A stretch of 64,000 nucleotides of DNA from Yersinia similis (GCF_001053095.1 NZ_CGBP01000001.1:124001-188000); one strand, 5' to 3'. Counted from the stretch's first letter, positions 46,409 through 57,203 are shown. The notes: generated from the sequence alone by a model not told the origin. Program-made: numbers and translations.

Positions 46409-48931
46409 TTAATGGCATACCCCGCTGAGCATATACAGCCCGGCATCACCTTTTTCCGCTGGCGAGAGCTGGTAATCCACCTGGCATTGTTGGCCCGCAT
46501 TTTTACCCCATTGCACCAATAACTTCCCTGTTTCCGGTAACCCGGTTAGATAGGCTTTCCCTCCTTCATCGACAATGGCTGCATTGGCCGACTGATTAAC
46601 CAAGCTCGCCATCGCACCAAACGGAATAGTTTGGCCATTAGCGCGGGTGATAGTCATCAACGCCTTTGCCCCGATTTGTGGGCTAAAACTGGCACGAACA
46701 ATCGCCCCCTCGGTTGGCAAGACCTTGGTATCTGTTTTTGTCACCTCCGCATCAGGTGGTAAGTCGGTGGTTTCCAACACGATATCGTGTTCCTGATAAG
46801 GGGAGATGCTCGGTACAATACTGTAACCGCGAAAATCCGTTTTCAGACGGTGATCTTCTGTGGTGGCAACCCCGCCGACGCCCGGTACTTCAACCAGCAC
46901 AGATGTGCCATTGATTTGTGGCCCTAATGTCAGCCCATGCCGATGGATGATTGCCCCCCCGGAAACATTAGCAGATAGCTGACGTATGCTCGGAGTGTAG
47001 TAGTAATTTCCCGCGATATTGCCATAAGCCCCCTGCCAACCCAATCTGAGTGAGCCGCTGTTATGCCCTGAGTTGGGTTGACCATAATGCTCTGCCTGAC
47101 GCACACTCCAACTTAATCGAGAGTCAAATGCCTGGCCGTACATTCCTATCTCATGGTCATTGCTCCCGTTGGAAGATGTCATGCTATAGGCAGCATAAGT
47201 ATCGTGATTACCTCCCAGCGGAATACTGACAGACAAACTCAATATCCTGTCATTCTTGTTCTCATTCGCATTTTGCACCCAACTCAGTGCCCAAAAACTA
47301 TTACCGACATTGAGGTTGTAGTGTATTCCCAACGAATTCTTAGCCGGAATTGGGCCACGGTATACCTGCCGGGACCAATTAAGATTCAGGTAGCCAAACT
47401 TGCCCAATGACTGCCCGATGACCGCACTGATTTGGTTACGCAAATTCCTTGAACGAGGATATTCGTCACTTTTATCGCTACTATCGCGATTACCGCCACT
47501 CCCGCTATGCCGGTAGCTTTGTAATACATCAGATAACGTACTGAAACCATTAGTGCTGTATTGGCTATTCACCAATGAAAACGACGTATCAGAAGCTTGT
47601 AAGGTTTTGTTGTATCGAACCTCCCAGGCTTGCCCTTTAACCGGTTGTTGATGGTGATACTGACTGGTTGCCTGCGTGATACTGGATGACAACGCGCCAT
47701 ACTCCCCCAATAGCACCCCTAATCCGGCAGAGGTAGCCTGATAATGCCGCGACCACTGCTCACCGATAAATGCGGTCAAGTTCCACGGCAGGCCGTAGGC
47801 GATGGTTGCCTGAGCGACCGGAGGCGTCTCAACATCGGCATTGGCGGGGCGATATTGCCCTGCCACCAGACTGTATCGCAAGTGCCCTTTGCGCAATGCA
47901 ATGGCTGGCACCTCATAAGGCACAATGAATTCCTGCGATGCCCCGTTACTTTCCAGCACCCTAACATGTAGGTCACTGCCTGATTTACTCGAGATCACGT
48001 CAGAGAGTTCAAACGGCCCCGGCGGCACCACCGTACTATAAATCAGATAACCATTTTGTCTGATTTCCACCCGCGCCTGACTACGGGCAATACCACGCAC
48101 CACCGGTATAAAATCCCGCTGGTTACCAGGCTGCATATTAGGGTCGTCCCCCAACATCACGCCACGAAAGGGAATACTGTCGAAAAAATCACCTGGAGTG
48201 TAACTATCCCCTAAGGTCACCCGGCTCTTTAAACGATAAATCCCGCGAGTGGCATAGGTATAAGCACTTTGCCATTTACCGCCCCGATCACCAGATTGAT
48301 TCCAGTTGGTAGCATTACGAATACGCCACGCCCCAAAATTTAAACCGGGGTATAACTGGATATATTGTGAACGCCGATATCCACCATTTTGACGAAACTG
48401 GGTTTCACTGATATTTGCCATGTAGTTCAGCAAAAAAGCCGTAATGCCATCATCCCAGCGTTCTATTGGCACTTCATCCTCAGGCCGTAAAGCCGCTTGT
48501 GGAATACTAAGTACCAACTGCATATTATAAAATTGGAACTCTTCACTGGCCTGGGGGATAGCGGCCAAATTGACACACTGGTTTGTCTGTGAGTTGTTTA
48601 ATGCCGGAGATAACTCAGGATAGGCATCAACATCAACACCATAGCGGGATAGTTGCTCCTTGGTTAAGCAAGATTGCAAGAAAGACTCTCCAGATGGCGA
48701 TTTCTCTGAATGAAAGGCCACATTTGTAGAGTCCACCTTATTACCATTCAGGATAATATCCACCAAATAGGTGCCCGGTAATTGATTACCCTGTTCAAAT
48801 AACGATGTATCAACGTTGTCATTGCCATCCACTAGCAGGTTGGGATCAAAAGAATAACTCTGGGCACCCGCTAAAAATGAAGTGCTTATCAATAGAGTAA
48901 TAGTAGTAAATTGAGCTATTAATTTTTTCAA
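46409..48931 (-). CDS. psaC: Outer-membrane usher of the pH 6 antigen fimbria
   Basis: 840 residues. The signal peptide ends FLAGA (residue 23), then the N-terminal usher domain (YSFDPNLLVDGNDN, DTSLFEQGNQLPGTYLVDI), the 24-strand barrel and plug (GDFFDSIPFRGVMLGDDPNMQP, PVVRGIARSQARVEIRQNG) and C-terminal plate domains with a late cysteine pair. It accepts PsaA-PsaB complexes and extrudes the fibre. It belongs to the FGL usher class like Caf1A. It lies 41 bases after psaB. Confidence 0.95.
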   Translation of the reverse strand: MKKLIAQFTTITLLISTSFLAGAQSYSFDPNLLVDGNDNVDTSLFEQGNQLPGTYLVDIILNGNKVDSTNVAFHSEKSPSGESFLQSCLTKEQLSRYGVDVDAYPELSPALNNSQTNQCVNLAAIPQASEEFQFYNMQLVLSIPQAALRPEDEVPIERWDDGITAFLLNYMANISETQFRQNGGYRRSQYIQLYPGLNFGAWRIRNATNWNQSGDRGGKWQSAYTYATRGIYRLKSRVTLGDSYTPGDFFDSIPFRGVMLGDDPNMQPGNQRDFIPVVRGIARSQARVEIRQNGYLIYSTVVPPGPFELSDVISSKSGSDLHVRVLESNGASQEFIVPYEVPAIALRKGHLRYSLVAGQYRPANADVETPPVAQATIAYGLPWNLTAFIGEQWSRHYQATSAGLGVLLGEYGALSSSITQATSQYHHQQPVKGQAWEVRYNKTLQASDTSFSLVNSQYSTNGFSTLSDVLQSYRHSGSGGNRDSSDKSDEYPRSRNLRNQISAVIGQSLGKFGYLNLNWSRQVYRGPIPAKNSLGIHYNLNVGNSFWALSWVQNANENKNDRILSLSVSIPLGGNHDTYAAYSMTSSNGSNDHEIGMYGQAFDSRLSWSVRQAEHYGQPNSGHNSGSLRLGWQGAYGNIAGNYYYTPSIRQLSANVSGGAIIHRHGLTLGPQINGTSVLVEVPGVGGVATTEDHRLKTDFRGYSIVPSISPYQEHDIVLETTDLPPDAEVTKTDTKVLPTEGAIVRASFSPQIGAKALMTITRANGQTIPFGAMASLVNQSANAAIVDEGGKAYLTGLPETGKLLVQWGKNAGQQCQVDYQLSPAEKGDAGLYMLSGVCH

Positions 48932-48972
48932 AATAATACCTCAGGTATTTTCTGAAAAATATAAATAGAAAC

Positions 48973-49800
48973 TTACTGGGCCGTGCTTTTAAACTCCCGA
49001 CTCACGCCACCATTATCATTAATCACTTGCCAGGAAATCTCTGTTGGCTTACCTTTGATTTTTTTCGGGATAATAAAATCCCTAGAGGAGAATGGTGGAA
49101 CATAGCTGCTATTTTTTATTTTATCCTTTGAACCTAAATCAGATAAACTGACATTTTCATCACCAATATGGAGTGAATAAAGATTCATATAGAATGGCGT
49201 TGGATTGTTAACTTCCAAATATTTATCGTTATACTTCCAAGTTAATGAATCTGCACTATCCGACGGGTCGCCTTTAAGTTTATCGGGTCTGACTAATAAT
49301 TTTATGCAGGTACTGATAGACATTTGAATGTCCACAGACGGGGATGAATTTTTTGAGTTACTTTGCGTATTATCCCAAGCATCACCGTTCTTAGGTGGGA
49401 TCCCCGTCAAACATAACCATTGTAACGCTTCACGATCTTCAGGAAATTTCCCACCGGTGCGAATAACACGCACACGCCCTTGCAACCCGGCATCAAGTCT
49501 GAATAAAGGAGGGGTAACAATAAAAGGAGCAGGAGACATCTTATCTTCACCTTTAACCTGGGTTTGTACCAGTATTGGATAATCCTGTGGATTAGCCACC
49601 GATACGGATACCCCTTTCGTCGAAGATGAAGGGTAAATAACCCGCGTCGTTCCTATTTTCACAGTAAAAAGATGCCTGGTCGCATTGACAACAACATCTT
49701 TTGAATAAGCATTAGGCAAACACATTATTAATGCAACCATTGATGCCATATAATAAAAAATTTTTTTATTAACGTAAAAAAACACATTGTTCACTTTCAA
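48973..49800 (-). CDS. psaB: Periplasmic FGL-type chaperone PsaB
   Basis: 275 residues with a signal peptide ending about NAYS (34). The two Ig-like domains include the PapD-type basic cleft and a long F1-G1 region, with the cysteine pair C129 (QWLCLTGIPP) and C164 (STCIKLLVRP) typical of FGL chaperones. It caps PsaA subunits and hands them to PsaC. Upstream lies psaA with a gap of 121 bases. Confidence 0.94.
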   Translation of the reverse strand: MKVNNVFFYVNKKIFYYMASMVALIMCLPNAYSKDVVVNATRHLFTVKIGTTRVIYPSSSTKGVSVSVANPQDYPILVQTQVKGEDKMSPAPFIVTPPLFRLDAGLQGRVRVIRTGGKFPEDREALQWLCLTGIPPKNGDAWDNTQSNSKNSSPSVDIQMSISTCIKLLVRPDKLKGDPSDSADSLTWKYNDKYLEVNNPTPFYMNLYSLHIGDENVSLSDLGSKDKIKNSSYVPPFSSRDFIIPKKIKGKPTEISWQVINDNGGVSREFKSTAQ

Positions 49801-49921
49801 TATCCCACATTATCATGATATTTTATTGTGGGTTTAAAATTAAACTTACAATAAAATATCAATAACAGAAACATACATAGAACATGACAGCAAGCCATCA
49901 TGTTCTATGATTCCTAATTAT

Positions 49922-50398
49922 TTAAAACACGTACTCTTCAACACGACCTGTGAATGTATAAGTCGTTGGTTTAAGGACAGTCCCTGCCTTAACGTAAAGA
50001 TGATCGTTTATATCTTTAGGAGAGTCATCATTTATATACCAGTTATTATCTACACCTACCCATGACATCATATAACTGTATAAACCAACATAGTCACCAT
50101 CAGTGCTGACCATATATCCACCTTTTGAGTCCCCTGTTGGAATCAAACGCCAACCACCGTGTGGTGCAGTATCACCCATAGTTAGCGTAAATATAGTGAC
50201 ATCACCCGGCTGTTTACCCGCTAAAATCTCTCCTGTACTAGGCGCAAAATCGACGTGGAATGTGTTTCCCTGCTTGACAGTCACCTCACCAGAAACATCC
50301 TTGGTGTTAATGACAATAGAAGCGTTTGCCATACCACAAGCAGCGATCATTAATGTGGCAACCGCTAGCGCATTTTTTGCAAAACATTTCATTTTCAT
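49922..50398 (-). CDS. psaA: pH 6 antigen major pilin PsaA
   Basis: 158 residues from the ATG at 50398 (MKMKCFAK), with TGGAG upstream; the frame five codons longer is not used. The signal peptide ends GMANA (26). The mature protein keeps the PsaA features VTVKQGNTFHVDFAP, LTMGDTAPHGGWRLIPTGDS, YSYMMSWVG and TFTGRVEEYVF. This fimbria is made at acidic pH and 37 C and binds glycolipids, phosphatidylcholine and lipoproteins. It differs from the Y. pestis allele I recall at about nine positions (such as APSTGEIL versus APNTGEIF). Confidence 0.96.
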   Translation of the reverse strand: MKMKCFAKNALAVATLMIAACGMANASIVINTKDVSGEVTVKQGNTFHVDFAPSTGEILAGKQPGDVTIFTLTMGDTAPHGGWRLIPTGDSKGGYMVSTDGDYVGLYSYMMSWVGVDNNWYINDDSPKDINDHLYVKAGTVLKPTTYTFTGRVEEYVF

Positions 50399-50914
50399 GA
50401 GAATAGTCTCCATTTAATGTAATGATTACTATTACGACATAGCATAGAATATGTTGGTAGTGATGTTGGGTAATTTAATGTAAATACATTATAAATTAAT
50501 ATATTTATATTGATAACGCAGTCACAGTCACAGACCTGTAGAGAAAATAAATCCTATTTTCTCGCAACACCAATGTCGCCCTACTGTATTTTCTGCAACT
50601 CTCCATCACCACCAACAGCGTTATCATATAAACTACTTTTTGCTTTTTTAAATTATTAATGATTAAATTTTAAATAATAAAGTTAAGATTAACCCCAGAA
50701 GATAATCCAATTCCATTTAACGATTTAATTTCACTACCTATCATGATAAGAATCCTCATACCTTAGTTGATTATTATCTGTATGAAAGATTATTAATAAT
50801 GATGAGCATAGTACCGAAGTAGTAAAAAATGGTGCTAACCCCACCAATATAGATATATTCCACATTTATTATTTAAAAATGTCATTTAAAATAGAAAGCT
50901 AATAGATAAAATAA
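50399..50914. other. psaA promoter region
   Basis: 516 AT-rich bases between psaF and psaA without a gene. PsaE and PsaF, and RovA by published work, act here. Many short A/T runs suit H-NS binding. No clear operator repeat was identified by eye. Confidence 0.6.
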
Positions 50915-51403
50915 CTAACTAACATCATGATAGGACGTATGGATATGTTCCCCTTGTACCCCGAGAAACAGTGAAGATAAGTGGATCGTTTCTCCATTGA
51001 CATTAATAAACCCTCTATTATCATTAAAAAATGCGACAACGTTATTTTTTTTATTATGTATTTCATAGATATATAAAGACAACGGAGATGCCAATGACTT
51101 CAGCGATCCTCTGGCCATATTATTAGGGGATGATTGGTATGAATGAAGAGGGAATAGGTAGTACTTCCCCGTTGGCATTTTAAAACCAATACCATATATT
51201 TCCTCTGAAATCACCAACTGGGACTTATCATCAACGATATAATGTGAGATGTTAAATTTCACCCCTTGCATTTTTAAATCAAAATGTTCATGGAGATCGC
51301 CATACTTCACTTCAGAATAAAACAATAAATTATTACAGTTATAGATTAAAAATAAGAAAACCATAAATATTATAGATATAAGAGTAAGTGATTTTTCTTT
51401 CAT
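50915..51403 (-). CDS. psaF: PsaF, membrane partner of PsaE
   Basis: 162 residues from the ATG at 51403, which overlaps the psaE stop as ATGA; an ATG 12 bases earlier is possible. One N-terminal membrane segment (about 5-22), then a periplasmic domain of mixed strands. By literature PsaF works with PsaE to activate psaA in response to pH and temperature, much as ToxS does with ToxR. Confidence 0.92.
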   Translation of the reverse strand: MKEKSLTLISIIFMVFLFLIYNCNNLLFYSEVKYGDLHEHFDLKMQGVKFNISHYIVDDKSQLVISEEIYGIGFKMPTGKYYLFPLHSYQSSPNNMARGSLKSLASPLSLYIYEIHNKKNNVVAFFNDNRGFINVNGETIHLSSLFLGVQGEHIHTSYHDVS

Positions 51404-52044
51404 TGCTGTTTGCATTCCGATTTATCACAAATAATGACCAACCCAAAATCGTCCTTAAATATCATACTATTCTTTACTTTAGGTAATCCTGCCGTTGCAC
51501 TATTCATCTTGGTTGTAATATTCGTTATAATGATGCTATTGGTATCACTATCAACAAATGAGATAATATTATTATCCCCTACCATGAAGAATATGATGAT
51601 TATGATCATCATAATAGCGATAAAAAAGGTTGAATTCAGGTGAGAAAGTATTCGTAATTCAACGTGTTTTATTGGTATATCTGGTTTTTCTTTTCTGGTA
51701 TATGCAGCACTATGACTCTCTTTTTCGGCGCTACCATCATCAATAATAATTAGCACGCTATCATTTTGGTAGCTATAGCCCTCATTCTTATATGTCTTTA
51801 TTACCTCACTTCGGGTTATTTTACGGAATACATCACGGATATGTTTAATAGCAACCGGTAGTGATATTGGGGAAACGACTCGATCAGGCCAGCAGGTTGC
51901 CAGTAATTCATCATGGGAGATCACATCACCGGCACGTAAATAAAGACACTCTAACAGCAGTACCTCATTCTTGGATAAAGCATATCTATTACCACCAATT
52001 ATCAACACACTTTCTAATTTATTTAAAATAACACAGTGACTCAT
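51400..52044 (-). CDS. psaE: PsaE, ToxR-like membrane transcription activator
   Basis: 214 residues. A winged helix-turn-helix of the OmpR/ToxR type covers about residues 1-100 ([33 protein letters not shown]). A membrane segment lies at 139-155 ([16 protein letters not shown]), and a periplasmic tail of about 58 residues has one cysteine pair. It activates psaA. Low GC fits the whole psa locus. Confidence 0.94.
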   Translation of the reverse strand: MSHCVILNKLESVLIIGGNRYALSKNEVLLLECLYLRAGDVISHDELLATCWPDRVVSPISLPVAIKHIRDVFRKITRSEVIKTYKNEGYSYQNDSVLIIIDDGSAEKESHSAAYTRKEKPDIPIKHVELRILSHLNSTFFIAIMMIIIIIFFMVGDNNIISFVDSDTNSIIITNITTKMNSATAGLPKVKNSMIFKDDFGLVIICDKSECKQQ

Positions 52045-52190
52045 TTCCCCTCACCTCCCCTGATCTGGACTTCAGAATATTAGGACGGCTCAACAGCCAT
52101 AAGTGAGTCTTAATTGGAAAAATTTTACACACAGAACCTAAACAATATTTAAACAGAAGTCAACCCAACACAAGATTAAGTCTTATTAAG

Positions 52191-52370
52191 CAGACTGCTG
52201 ACAAACCCCGATGATTCACTCTTGAACGGTGAGGATAGGCAGAAGAGTAAAGAGTCCGCGCCAAGGATGGCGCGGCTCGAGCCCCCAGGGAAGGCTATTT
52301 TTATACAGGGAAGCCGGCGTCTTTACGATCTGCCTGTTCTCTCCGTCGCGGGCACTTTGTCAATAACCTC
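52191..52370. repeat. YPAL-like palindromic element, copy 3
   Basis: About 180 bp with the same ends as copy 2 (CAGACTGCTGACAAACCCCG ... TTTGTCAATAACCTC). The central loop differs, with CCAGGGAAGGCTATTTTTATACAGGG. It begins 146 bases upstream of psaE, so it could affect psa expression. Confidence 0.88.
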
Positions 52371-52470
52371 TTTATTAAGATTATTATCTTAATAATTTAA
52401 CAAAAAAAATATTAACTGCCTTTTATTTTCATATTTCATTAAAATTAGACTAATTTTATAACACCCATAA

Positions 52471-52504
52471 AAAATGCCAGTCAGAATTAACTGACTGGCA
52501 TTTC
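52471..52504 (-). terminator. fruA terminator
   Basis: AAATGCCAGTCAG (52472-52484) and CTGACTGGCATTT (52491-52503) form a perfect 13-bp stem. On the minus strand a T-run follows. It is separated from fruA by YPAL copy 4. Confidence 0.85.
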
Positions 52505-52671
52505 AGACTGCTGACAACCCCCGATGACTCGCCCTTGAACGGTGAGGGTAGGCAGAAGAGTAAAGCGTCCGTGCTAGAAATGGCGCAACTCAAGCACCAG
52601 GGCAGCTATTTTATGCAGGGAAGCTGGCGTCTTTACTTGCTGCTTATCCTCTGCACTGCTGGCACATTGTC
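52503..52671. repeat. YPAL-like palindromic element, copy 4 (diverged)
   Basis: It begins TCAGACTGCTGACAACCCCC and ends GGCACATTGTCAGTTACGC. Overall it is clearly diverged from copies 1-3. It abuts the fruA stop, lying between gene and terminator, so it should be transcribed at the end of the fru mRNA. Confidence 0.8.
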
Positions 52672-52673
52672 AG

Positions 52674-54374
52674 TTACGCGACCTTCATCACCATAGCATC
52701 AGGCCGCTTCAACATTGCATACAAACCACCCGCTAGCAGGGTACCCGCAGCAATCGCCACCAGATATAACAGTACTGGATGGATAGCCCCTGGGATCAGC
52801 AAGACAAACAGGCCACCGTGTGGTGCCATCAACTGCGCACCAAACGCCATAGACAGCGCCCCCGTCAATGCGCCACCGGCAATACAGCACGGCAAGACAC
52901 GCATCGGATCACGAGCAGCAAACGGGATCGCCCCTTCAGAAATAAAGCACAGCCCCAGCACCAGCGCGGCTTTGCCCCCTTCCTGCTCTCCTTTGTCGAA
53001 CTTATTACGGGCCAACAGGGTTGCCAAACCCATTGCCAGCGGTGGAACCATCCCCGCCGCCATAATCGCTGCCATCGGTGCATAAACTGAAGAACTCAGC
53101 AACGCCACACCAAAGGCGTAGGCCGCTTTATTCACCGGGCCGCCCATATCGGTACACATCATGGCACCGAGAATAGCCCCCAGCAGTACCGCATTTGCCG
53201 TCCCCATGGACTCCAACCAATGTGTCAAGCCCGCCATAATTTTTGCTACTGGCGTACCGACGATATAAATCATCGTTAAACCAACGATCAAGCTGGCAAC
53301 CAGCGGAATAATCAGAATCGGTTTAAGCGCTTCCATACTCTGTGGCAAATGCAATTTAGTACTGATGGCTTTCGCGACATAACCCGCCAGGAAACCAGCA
53401 ATGATGCCACCAAGGAAGCCCGCCCCCGTGCTGACAGCTAACATACCGCCAATCAACCCCGGCGTCAGACCTGGACGGTCAGCAATGGAGAACGCAATAA
53501 AGCCCGCCAACACTGGCACCATTAAAGCAAATGCAGAATCACCACCGATTTGCATCAATGCTGCGGCCAACGTACCTTTCTCTTTGAATGCTTCAATACC
53601 AAAGACAAAGGACAGGGCGATACACAGCCCCCCTGCAACCACCATTGGCAGCATGTAAGACACACCCGTCAATAGATGGCGATAAGGGCCTCCGGTCTCT
53701 GTTTTCTTACTCGCCGCACTGCTACTGGTTTTCGGCCGATAAACGTCAGCTTCGACCAGCGCTTTATCCAATTCTTGCACTGTTTTCTTCAGTGCCAGAC
53801 CGGTAGTGGTGCGGTACATCGGTTTGCCCGCAAATTTGTTCAGATCTACTTCGATGTCGGCAGCCACAATCACTAAATCAGCAGCAGCCACTTCCTCTGG
53901 CGTAATCTCATTGCCTGCACCAACGGAACCTCGGGTTTCAACCTTCACCCACCAGCCACGTTTTTTCGCTTCACTTTCGATGGCTTCAGCCGCCATGAAG
54001 GTGTGAGCAACACCAGTCGGACAAGCTGTAATTGCTACAATACGTTTAGGGCCAGCGACAGAACGTTTAGGGCCAGCCACTGACGTTGGCTCAGGGGTGA
54101 CCACGGCCTGATAAGGTGCCGCCTGCGCGATAGCCTGTGCCAGAAAACCGTCAGGATCGCGAACCGCTTTTTCCACGTCCCCTACATAGACTTTTTTGCC
54201 ATTCAACGTACTGTCAGCCGGGGCGGATGACCCCGCGACAATCACCAGTTCAGCGTCAGCGGCTTTCTCAACCCAGCTCAATCCTGCTTTTTTTGCCGCA
54301 GCACCCAGCATCAGTGTCGCGAGATGGCCTCTGGCCTGCCCGAGCGAACTGTCAATTATTAGTAGCGTTTTCAT
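52674..54374 (-). CDS. fruA: Fructose-specific PTS permease FruA (EIIBB'C)
   Basis: 566 residues (E. coli 563). An N-terminal EIIB' domain, then EIIB with the phosphorylated cysteine C118 (IVAITACPTGVAHTF), then a membrane EIIC domain of about nine segments (GGPYRHLLTGVSYMLPMVVAGG, CTDMGGPVNKAAYAF). Imports fructose as fructose-1-phosphate. The linker before EIIB carries a tandem SVAGPKR repeat made by 21-bp units. It is last in fruBKA. Confidence 0.95.
   Translation of the reverse strand: MKTLLIIDSSLGQARGHLATLMLGAAAKKAGLSWVEKAADAELVIVAGSSAPADSTLNGKKVYVGDVEKAVRDPDGFLAQAIAQAAPYQAVVTPEPTSVAGPKRSVAGPKRIVAITACPTGVAHTFMAAEAIESEAKKRGWWVKVETRGSVGAGNEITPEEVAAADLVIVAADIEVDLNKFAGKPMYRTTTGLALKKTVQELDKALVEADVYRPKTSSSAASKKTETGGPYRHLLTGVSYMLPMVVAGGLCIALSFVFGIEAFKEKGTLAAALMQIGGDSAFALMVPVLAGFIAFSIADRPGLTPGLIGGMLAVSTGAGFLGGIIAGFLAGYVAKAISTKLHLPQSMEALKPILIIPLVASLIVGLTMIYIVGTPVAKIMAGLTHWLESMGTANAVLLGAILGAMMCTDMGGPVNKAAYAFGVALLSSSVYAPMAAIMAAGMVPPLAMGLATLLARNKFDKGEQEGGKAALVLGLCFISEGAIPFAARDPMRVLPCCIAGGALTGALSMAFGAQLMAPHGGLFVLLIPGAIHPVLLYLVAIAAGTLLAGGLYAMLKRPDAMVMKVA
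54042..54083. repeat. In-frame 21-bp tandem duplication in fruA
   Basis: Two adjacent 21-base units encoding SVAGPKR twice in the linker between the two EIIB-type domains (about residues 98-111). The units differ at only two positions. Confidence 0.85.
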
Positions 54375-54388
54375 TTCGCCTCCGGAGA

Positions 54389-55327
54389 TTAATTAAAAGG
54401 TTTCAAGTCTACTTTTGCCATCATGGCTGCCAATTGCGGGCGATCCGTAATGCCGACATTGCTCTGGCTGACGGCCAAAGCGGCGACGGCGGTGGCCAAA
54501 CGCAGCGTGTGCTCACTCGATTCACGCATCAACAAGCCATAAATCAAGCCCCCAACCATTGAATCACCGGCTCCCACTGTGCTGACCACGTCACAGGCTG
54601 GCGGTTTTGCCAACCATGCGCCGGACGCATTGACCCACAACGCCCCTTCGGCTCCGAGAGAAATCACCACATGGGCAATGCCCTGATCACGCAGTGCGTG
54701 AGCGGCTTCCACGACATCACCTAATGCAGGCAACGGACGCCCTGCCCAGATTTCCAACTCACGACGATTGGGTTTCACCAACCACGGCGACGCTTTCAGC
54801 CCTGCAACCAACGCTTCACGACTGCTGTCGAAAATAATGCATGGGCACTGGGAACGCAGACGTTTCATCCAGTCAGTAAAGTCATCGGGATTGACACCCG
54901 CAGGTAAACTGCCGCTGACTGCGACCATATCGAATTGCCCCAGCCAGCTCAGGGAATCAGTAACAAAACGATCCCAATCTGGTTTGGTCACTTCAAAACC
55001 GGAGAAGTTAAAATCGGTCACTTCGCCATCTTTCTCGGTCAATTTAACGTTGATGCGAGTGCGGCCCGGTACCACCTGAAAACGGTTGGCAATCCCTAAC
55101 TCACTGAATAACAGTTGGAAACCGTCCTGATTATCTTTGCCGAGGAAGCCCCCGACCGTGACATCAATCCCCAAATCTTTCAGTACCTTGGCAACGTTGA
55201 TCCCTTTACCTGCCGCATGCAGACCGGCGGTTTTTACCAGATTGACTTCACCGCGTTCGATTTCAGGGCAAAAACCCACCAGATCATACGCGGGGTTCAG
55301 TGTGATAGTCGCGACTCTTCTGCTCAT
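54389..55327 (-). CDS. fruK: 1-phosphofructokinase FruK
   Basis: 312 residues. PfkB-family kinase: the signature [14 protein letters not shown] lies near residue 40 and the catalytic [13 protein letters not shown] near 245-257. It phosphorylates fructose-1-phosphate to fructose-1,6-bisphosphate. The start overlaps the fruB stop by 4 bases. Length and order match E. coli. Confidence 0.96.
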   Translation of the reverse strand: MSRRVATITLNPAYDLVGFCPEIERGEVNLVKTAGLHAAGKGINVAKVLKDLGIDVTVGGFLGKDNQDGFQLLFSELGIANRFQVVPGRTRINVKLTEKDGEVTDFNFSGFEVTKPDWDRFVTDSLSWLGQFDMVAVSGSLPAGVNPDDFTDWMKRLRSQCPCIIFDSSREALVAGLKASPWLVKPNRRELEIWAGRPLPALGDVVEAAHALRDQGIAHVVISLGAEGALWVNASGAWLAKPPACDVVSTVGAGDSMVGGLIYGLLMRESSEHTLRLATAVAALAVSQSNVGITDRPQLAAMMAKVDLKPFN

Positions 55328-56457
55328 GCTGCCCCCTCGCCTAAACCGGCGGCAATCACTTCACCGATGGTATCCAGTGCGGTTTGTGCATCTTCACCGC
55401 TGGCAGTAAAGCGCAGGCGATTCCCTTTTTTAACCCCTAAAGCCACAACTTTCATCAGACTACGTCCATTTGCGGGCTTACCGGTGCCGTCCAAATTGGT
55501 CACGGTGATTTCACTGGTAAACTGTTTGATTGTATTGACTAATATCGTCCCTGGGCGCGCATGTAACCCGTGATCATTACGAATAACGAACTCAGCGCTT
55601 AATACTTTACTCTGTTCAACATATTCGCTGGTCAACAGTGCCAGCAGTGCAGCGGCATCTGCGTTCAGCAAGACGTCAGCTTTTTGCGCTAGCAACAGCT
55701 CACTTAAATAGTTCAGCACAGTCAACGGCTGATCATCTGCCACAGATAGGGTCAGCAACAAAGCCACTTTTTCACCCTTGTGTTCAAATGCGGTAGCCGG
55801 GCGACTGACGGTGACCGCACTGACCAAGTTACCTTCAGTGCTGTCGCTCAACCAGATACCCTGCCCCAGATTCAGTGGCTCATGAGTAATGACATCACTG
55901 ACAAAACGGGCATCAACCGCGCCAATTTGTTGCAAGCGGCCCGCGTTCAGTGCTTGCAGTGTGATCAGGTTGTCTGCCGCCACATCCAACGCAATCAGTG
56001 AGGTATCGAAATGGAATTCCGCGGTTTTTTGCTCACCCATTAGCAAACTGCGTAACTCTTCAGCTGAAGTGGTTTTAGCCAGACGTGCCGCAACCGCATC
56101 ATCGCTGAGTACGTGCGTCAACTGACGCAGTAGCGCCAAATGTTCATCAGAACGGGCAGCGATGCCGATAACAATATAAGCAGTTTGGTCCGCGCCCCAC
56201 TCAATGCCTTGTGGGAATTGAAAAACCTGTACACCGGTGTTCAGCACCTGGTCGCGGGTATCAGTGGTACCATGAGGAATGGCGATACCGTTGCCCAGAT
56301 ACGTTGAGGTTTGTTGCTCACGGGCCAACATGCCGTCAACATAAGCGGCAGTCACACAACCCGCTTGAGTTAATGCAGCCGCGACTTGAGTGATCGCCGC
56401 ATTTTTATTGTCTGCTTGCGCAGCAAGATGAATGTCTTGCGTAGATAGCTGAAACAT
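55324..56457 (-). CDS. fruB: Fructose PTS diphosphoryl transfer protein FruB (EIIA-FPr)
   Basis: 377 residues (E. coli 376). EIIA domain with phospho-histidine H62 (AIPHGT), a middle domain, then an HPr-like FPr domain with H299 (HGLHARP). It passes phosphate to FruA. It is first in the operon, and two Cra palindromes lie upstream. Confidence 0.96.
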   Translation of the reverse strand: MFQLSTQDIHLAAQADNKNAAITQVAAALTQAGCVTAAYVDGMLAREQQTSTYLGNGIAIPHGTTDTRDQVLNTGVQVFQFPQGIEWGADQTAYIVIGIAARSDEHLALLRQLTHVLSDDAVAARLAKTTSAEELRSLLMGEQKTAEFHFDTSLIALDVAADNLITLQALNAGRLQQIGAVDARFVSDVITHEPLNLGQGIWLSDSTEGNLVSAVTVSRPATAFEHKGEKVALLLTLSVADDQPLTVLNYLSELLLAQKADVLLNADAAALLALLTSEYVEQSKVLSAEFVIRNDHGLHARPGTILVNTIKQFTSEITVTNLDGTGKPANGRSLMKVVALGVKKGNRLRFTASGEDAQTALDTIGEVIAAGLGEGAA

Positions 56458-56477
56458 AAGTCGCCTCTCTTGCTAGA

Positions 56478-56493
56478 ATTGAATCGTTTCAGC
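56478..56493 (-). promoter_or_regulatory. Cra (FruR) site, proximal
   Basis: ATTGAATCGTTTCAGC, 21 bases upstream of the fruB ATG. It fits the Cra pattern TGAAWCGNTTCA. Confidence 0.85.
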
Positions 56494-56543
56494 TTTAATG
56501 CGAAAAAGGCGCGTGACCCTTTCTCCCCTGGTGACGCGATAAC

Positions 56544-56559
56544 GCTGAAACGTTTCAAT
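56544..56559 (-). promoter_or_regulatory. Cra (FruR) site, distal
   Basis: GCTGAAACGTTTCAAT has a perfect TGAAACGTTTCA palindrome, 66 bases from the proximal site. E. coli fruB has the same two-site arrangement; fructose-1-phosphate releases Cra. Confidence 0.9.
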
Positions 56560-56718
56560 TATTGTGTTTCTGGTTCACAATATATGCAAGTTTTCCGCGT
56601 CTATTCTTAATGGATTTTTGACATTCCGCACATTTTCATGGTGAATAGGCGTTTGTCATCAGTAAAACCATCACACCAGCTGACGGTTGCTGATGTTATT
56701 TAAAAAGGAGTAAATACC

Positions 56719-57141
56719 ATGTCTGTTACGGTTGGCGTTGGGGTCATTATCGTGAATCAACAAGGCGAAGTACTGCTGGGGAAACGTTGTAGCCAACATG
56801 CCCCCTACTGGTCAATTCCCGGCGGTCATCTGGAGGTGGGAGAGTCCTTTGAGCAGGCGGCTCGACGCGAGGTTTTTGAAGAAACAGGGTTAAATATCAA
56901 TGAAGTGCAGGTAGTCGCATTATGCAATAACATCGCGACCTGGCGTGAGGAAGGTAAACATACGGTATCCGTCTGTCTACTGGCGCAACACCTTGGTGGG
57001 CAACCGGAGCTGAAGGAACCCGCAAAGTGTCAGCAATGGTGCTGGTGCAACCCACGTGATTTACCTGAGCCACATTTTGAAGCCAGCCGCCATTCGATTG
57101 ATTTATGGCTGAGTAAACGGTTTTATCATCCTTATGAGTAA
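56719..57141 (+). CDS. Nudix hydrolase
   Basis: 140 residues. The Nudix box spans 35-58 (GGHLEVGESFEQ...REVFEETGL), matching GX5EX7REUXEEXGU. It is close to MutT/NUDT15-like nucleotide pyrophosphohydrolases, so sanitising nucleotides is a fair guess. AAAGGAG lies before the ATG. It is divergent from fruB. Confidence 0.9.
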   Translation: MSVTVGVGVIIVNQQGEVLLGKRCSQHAPYWSIPGGHLEVGESFEQAARREVFEETGLNINEVQVVALCNNIATWREEGKHTVSVCLLAQHLGGQPELKEPAKCQQWCWCNPRDLPEPHFEASRHSIDLWLSKRFYHPYE

Positions 57142-57143
57142 CA

Positions 57144-57196
57144 CGTTAGATTAGTGAGTAATTGGATTAGTGAGTAGAAAATTAGATTAGCGGGTC
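57144..57196. repeat. ~17-bp tandem repeats after the Nudix gene
   Basis: About three copies of TTAGATTAGTGAGTAA with changes, just before the stop of the next convergent gene. Confidence 0.65.
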
Positions 57197-57203
57197 GCAG
57201 GGG

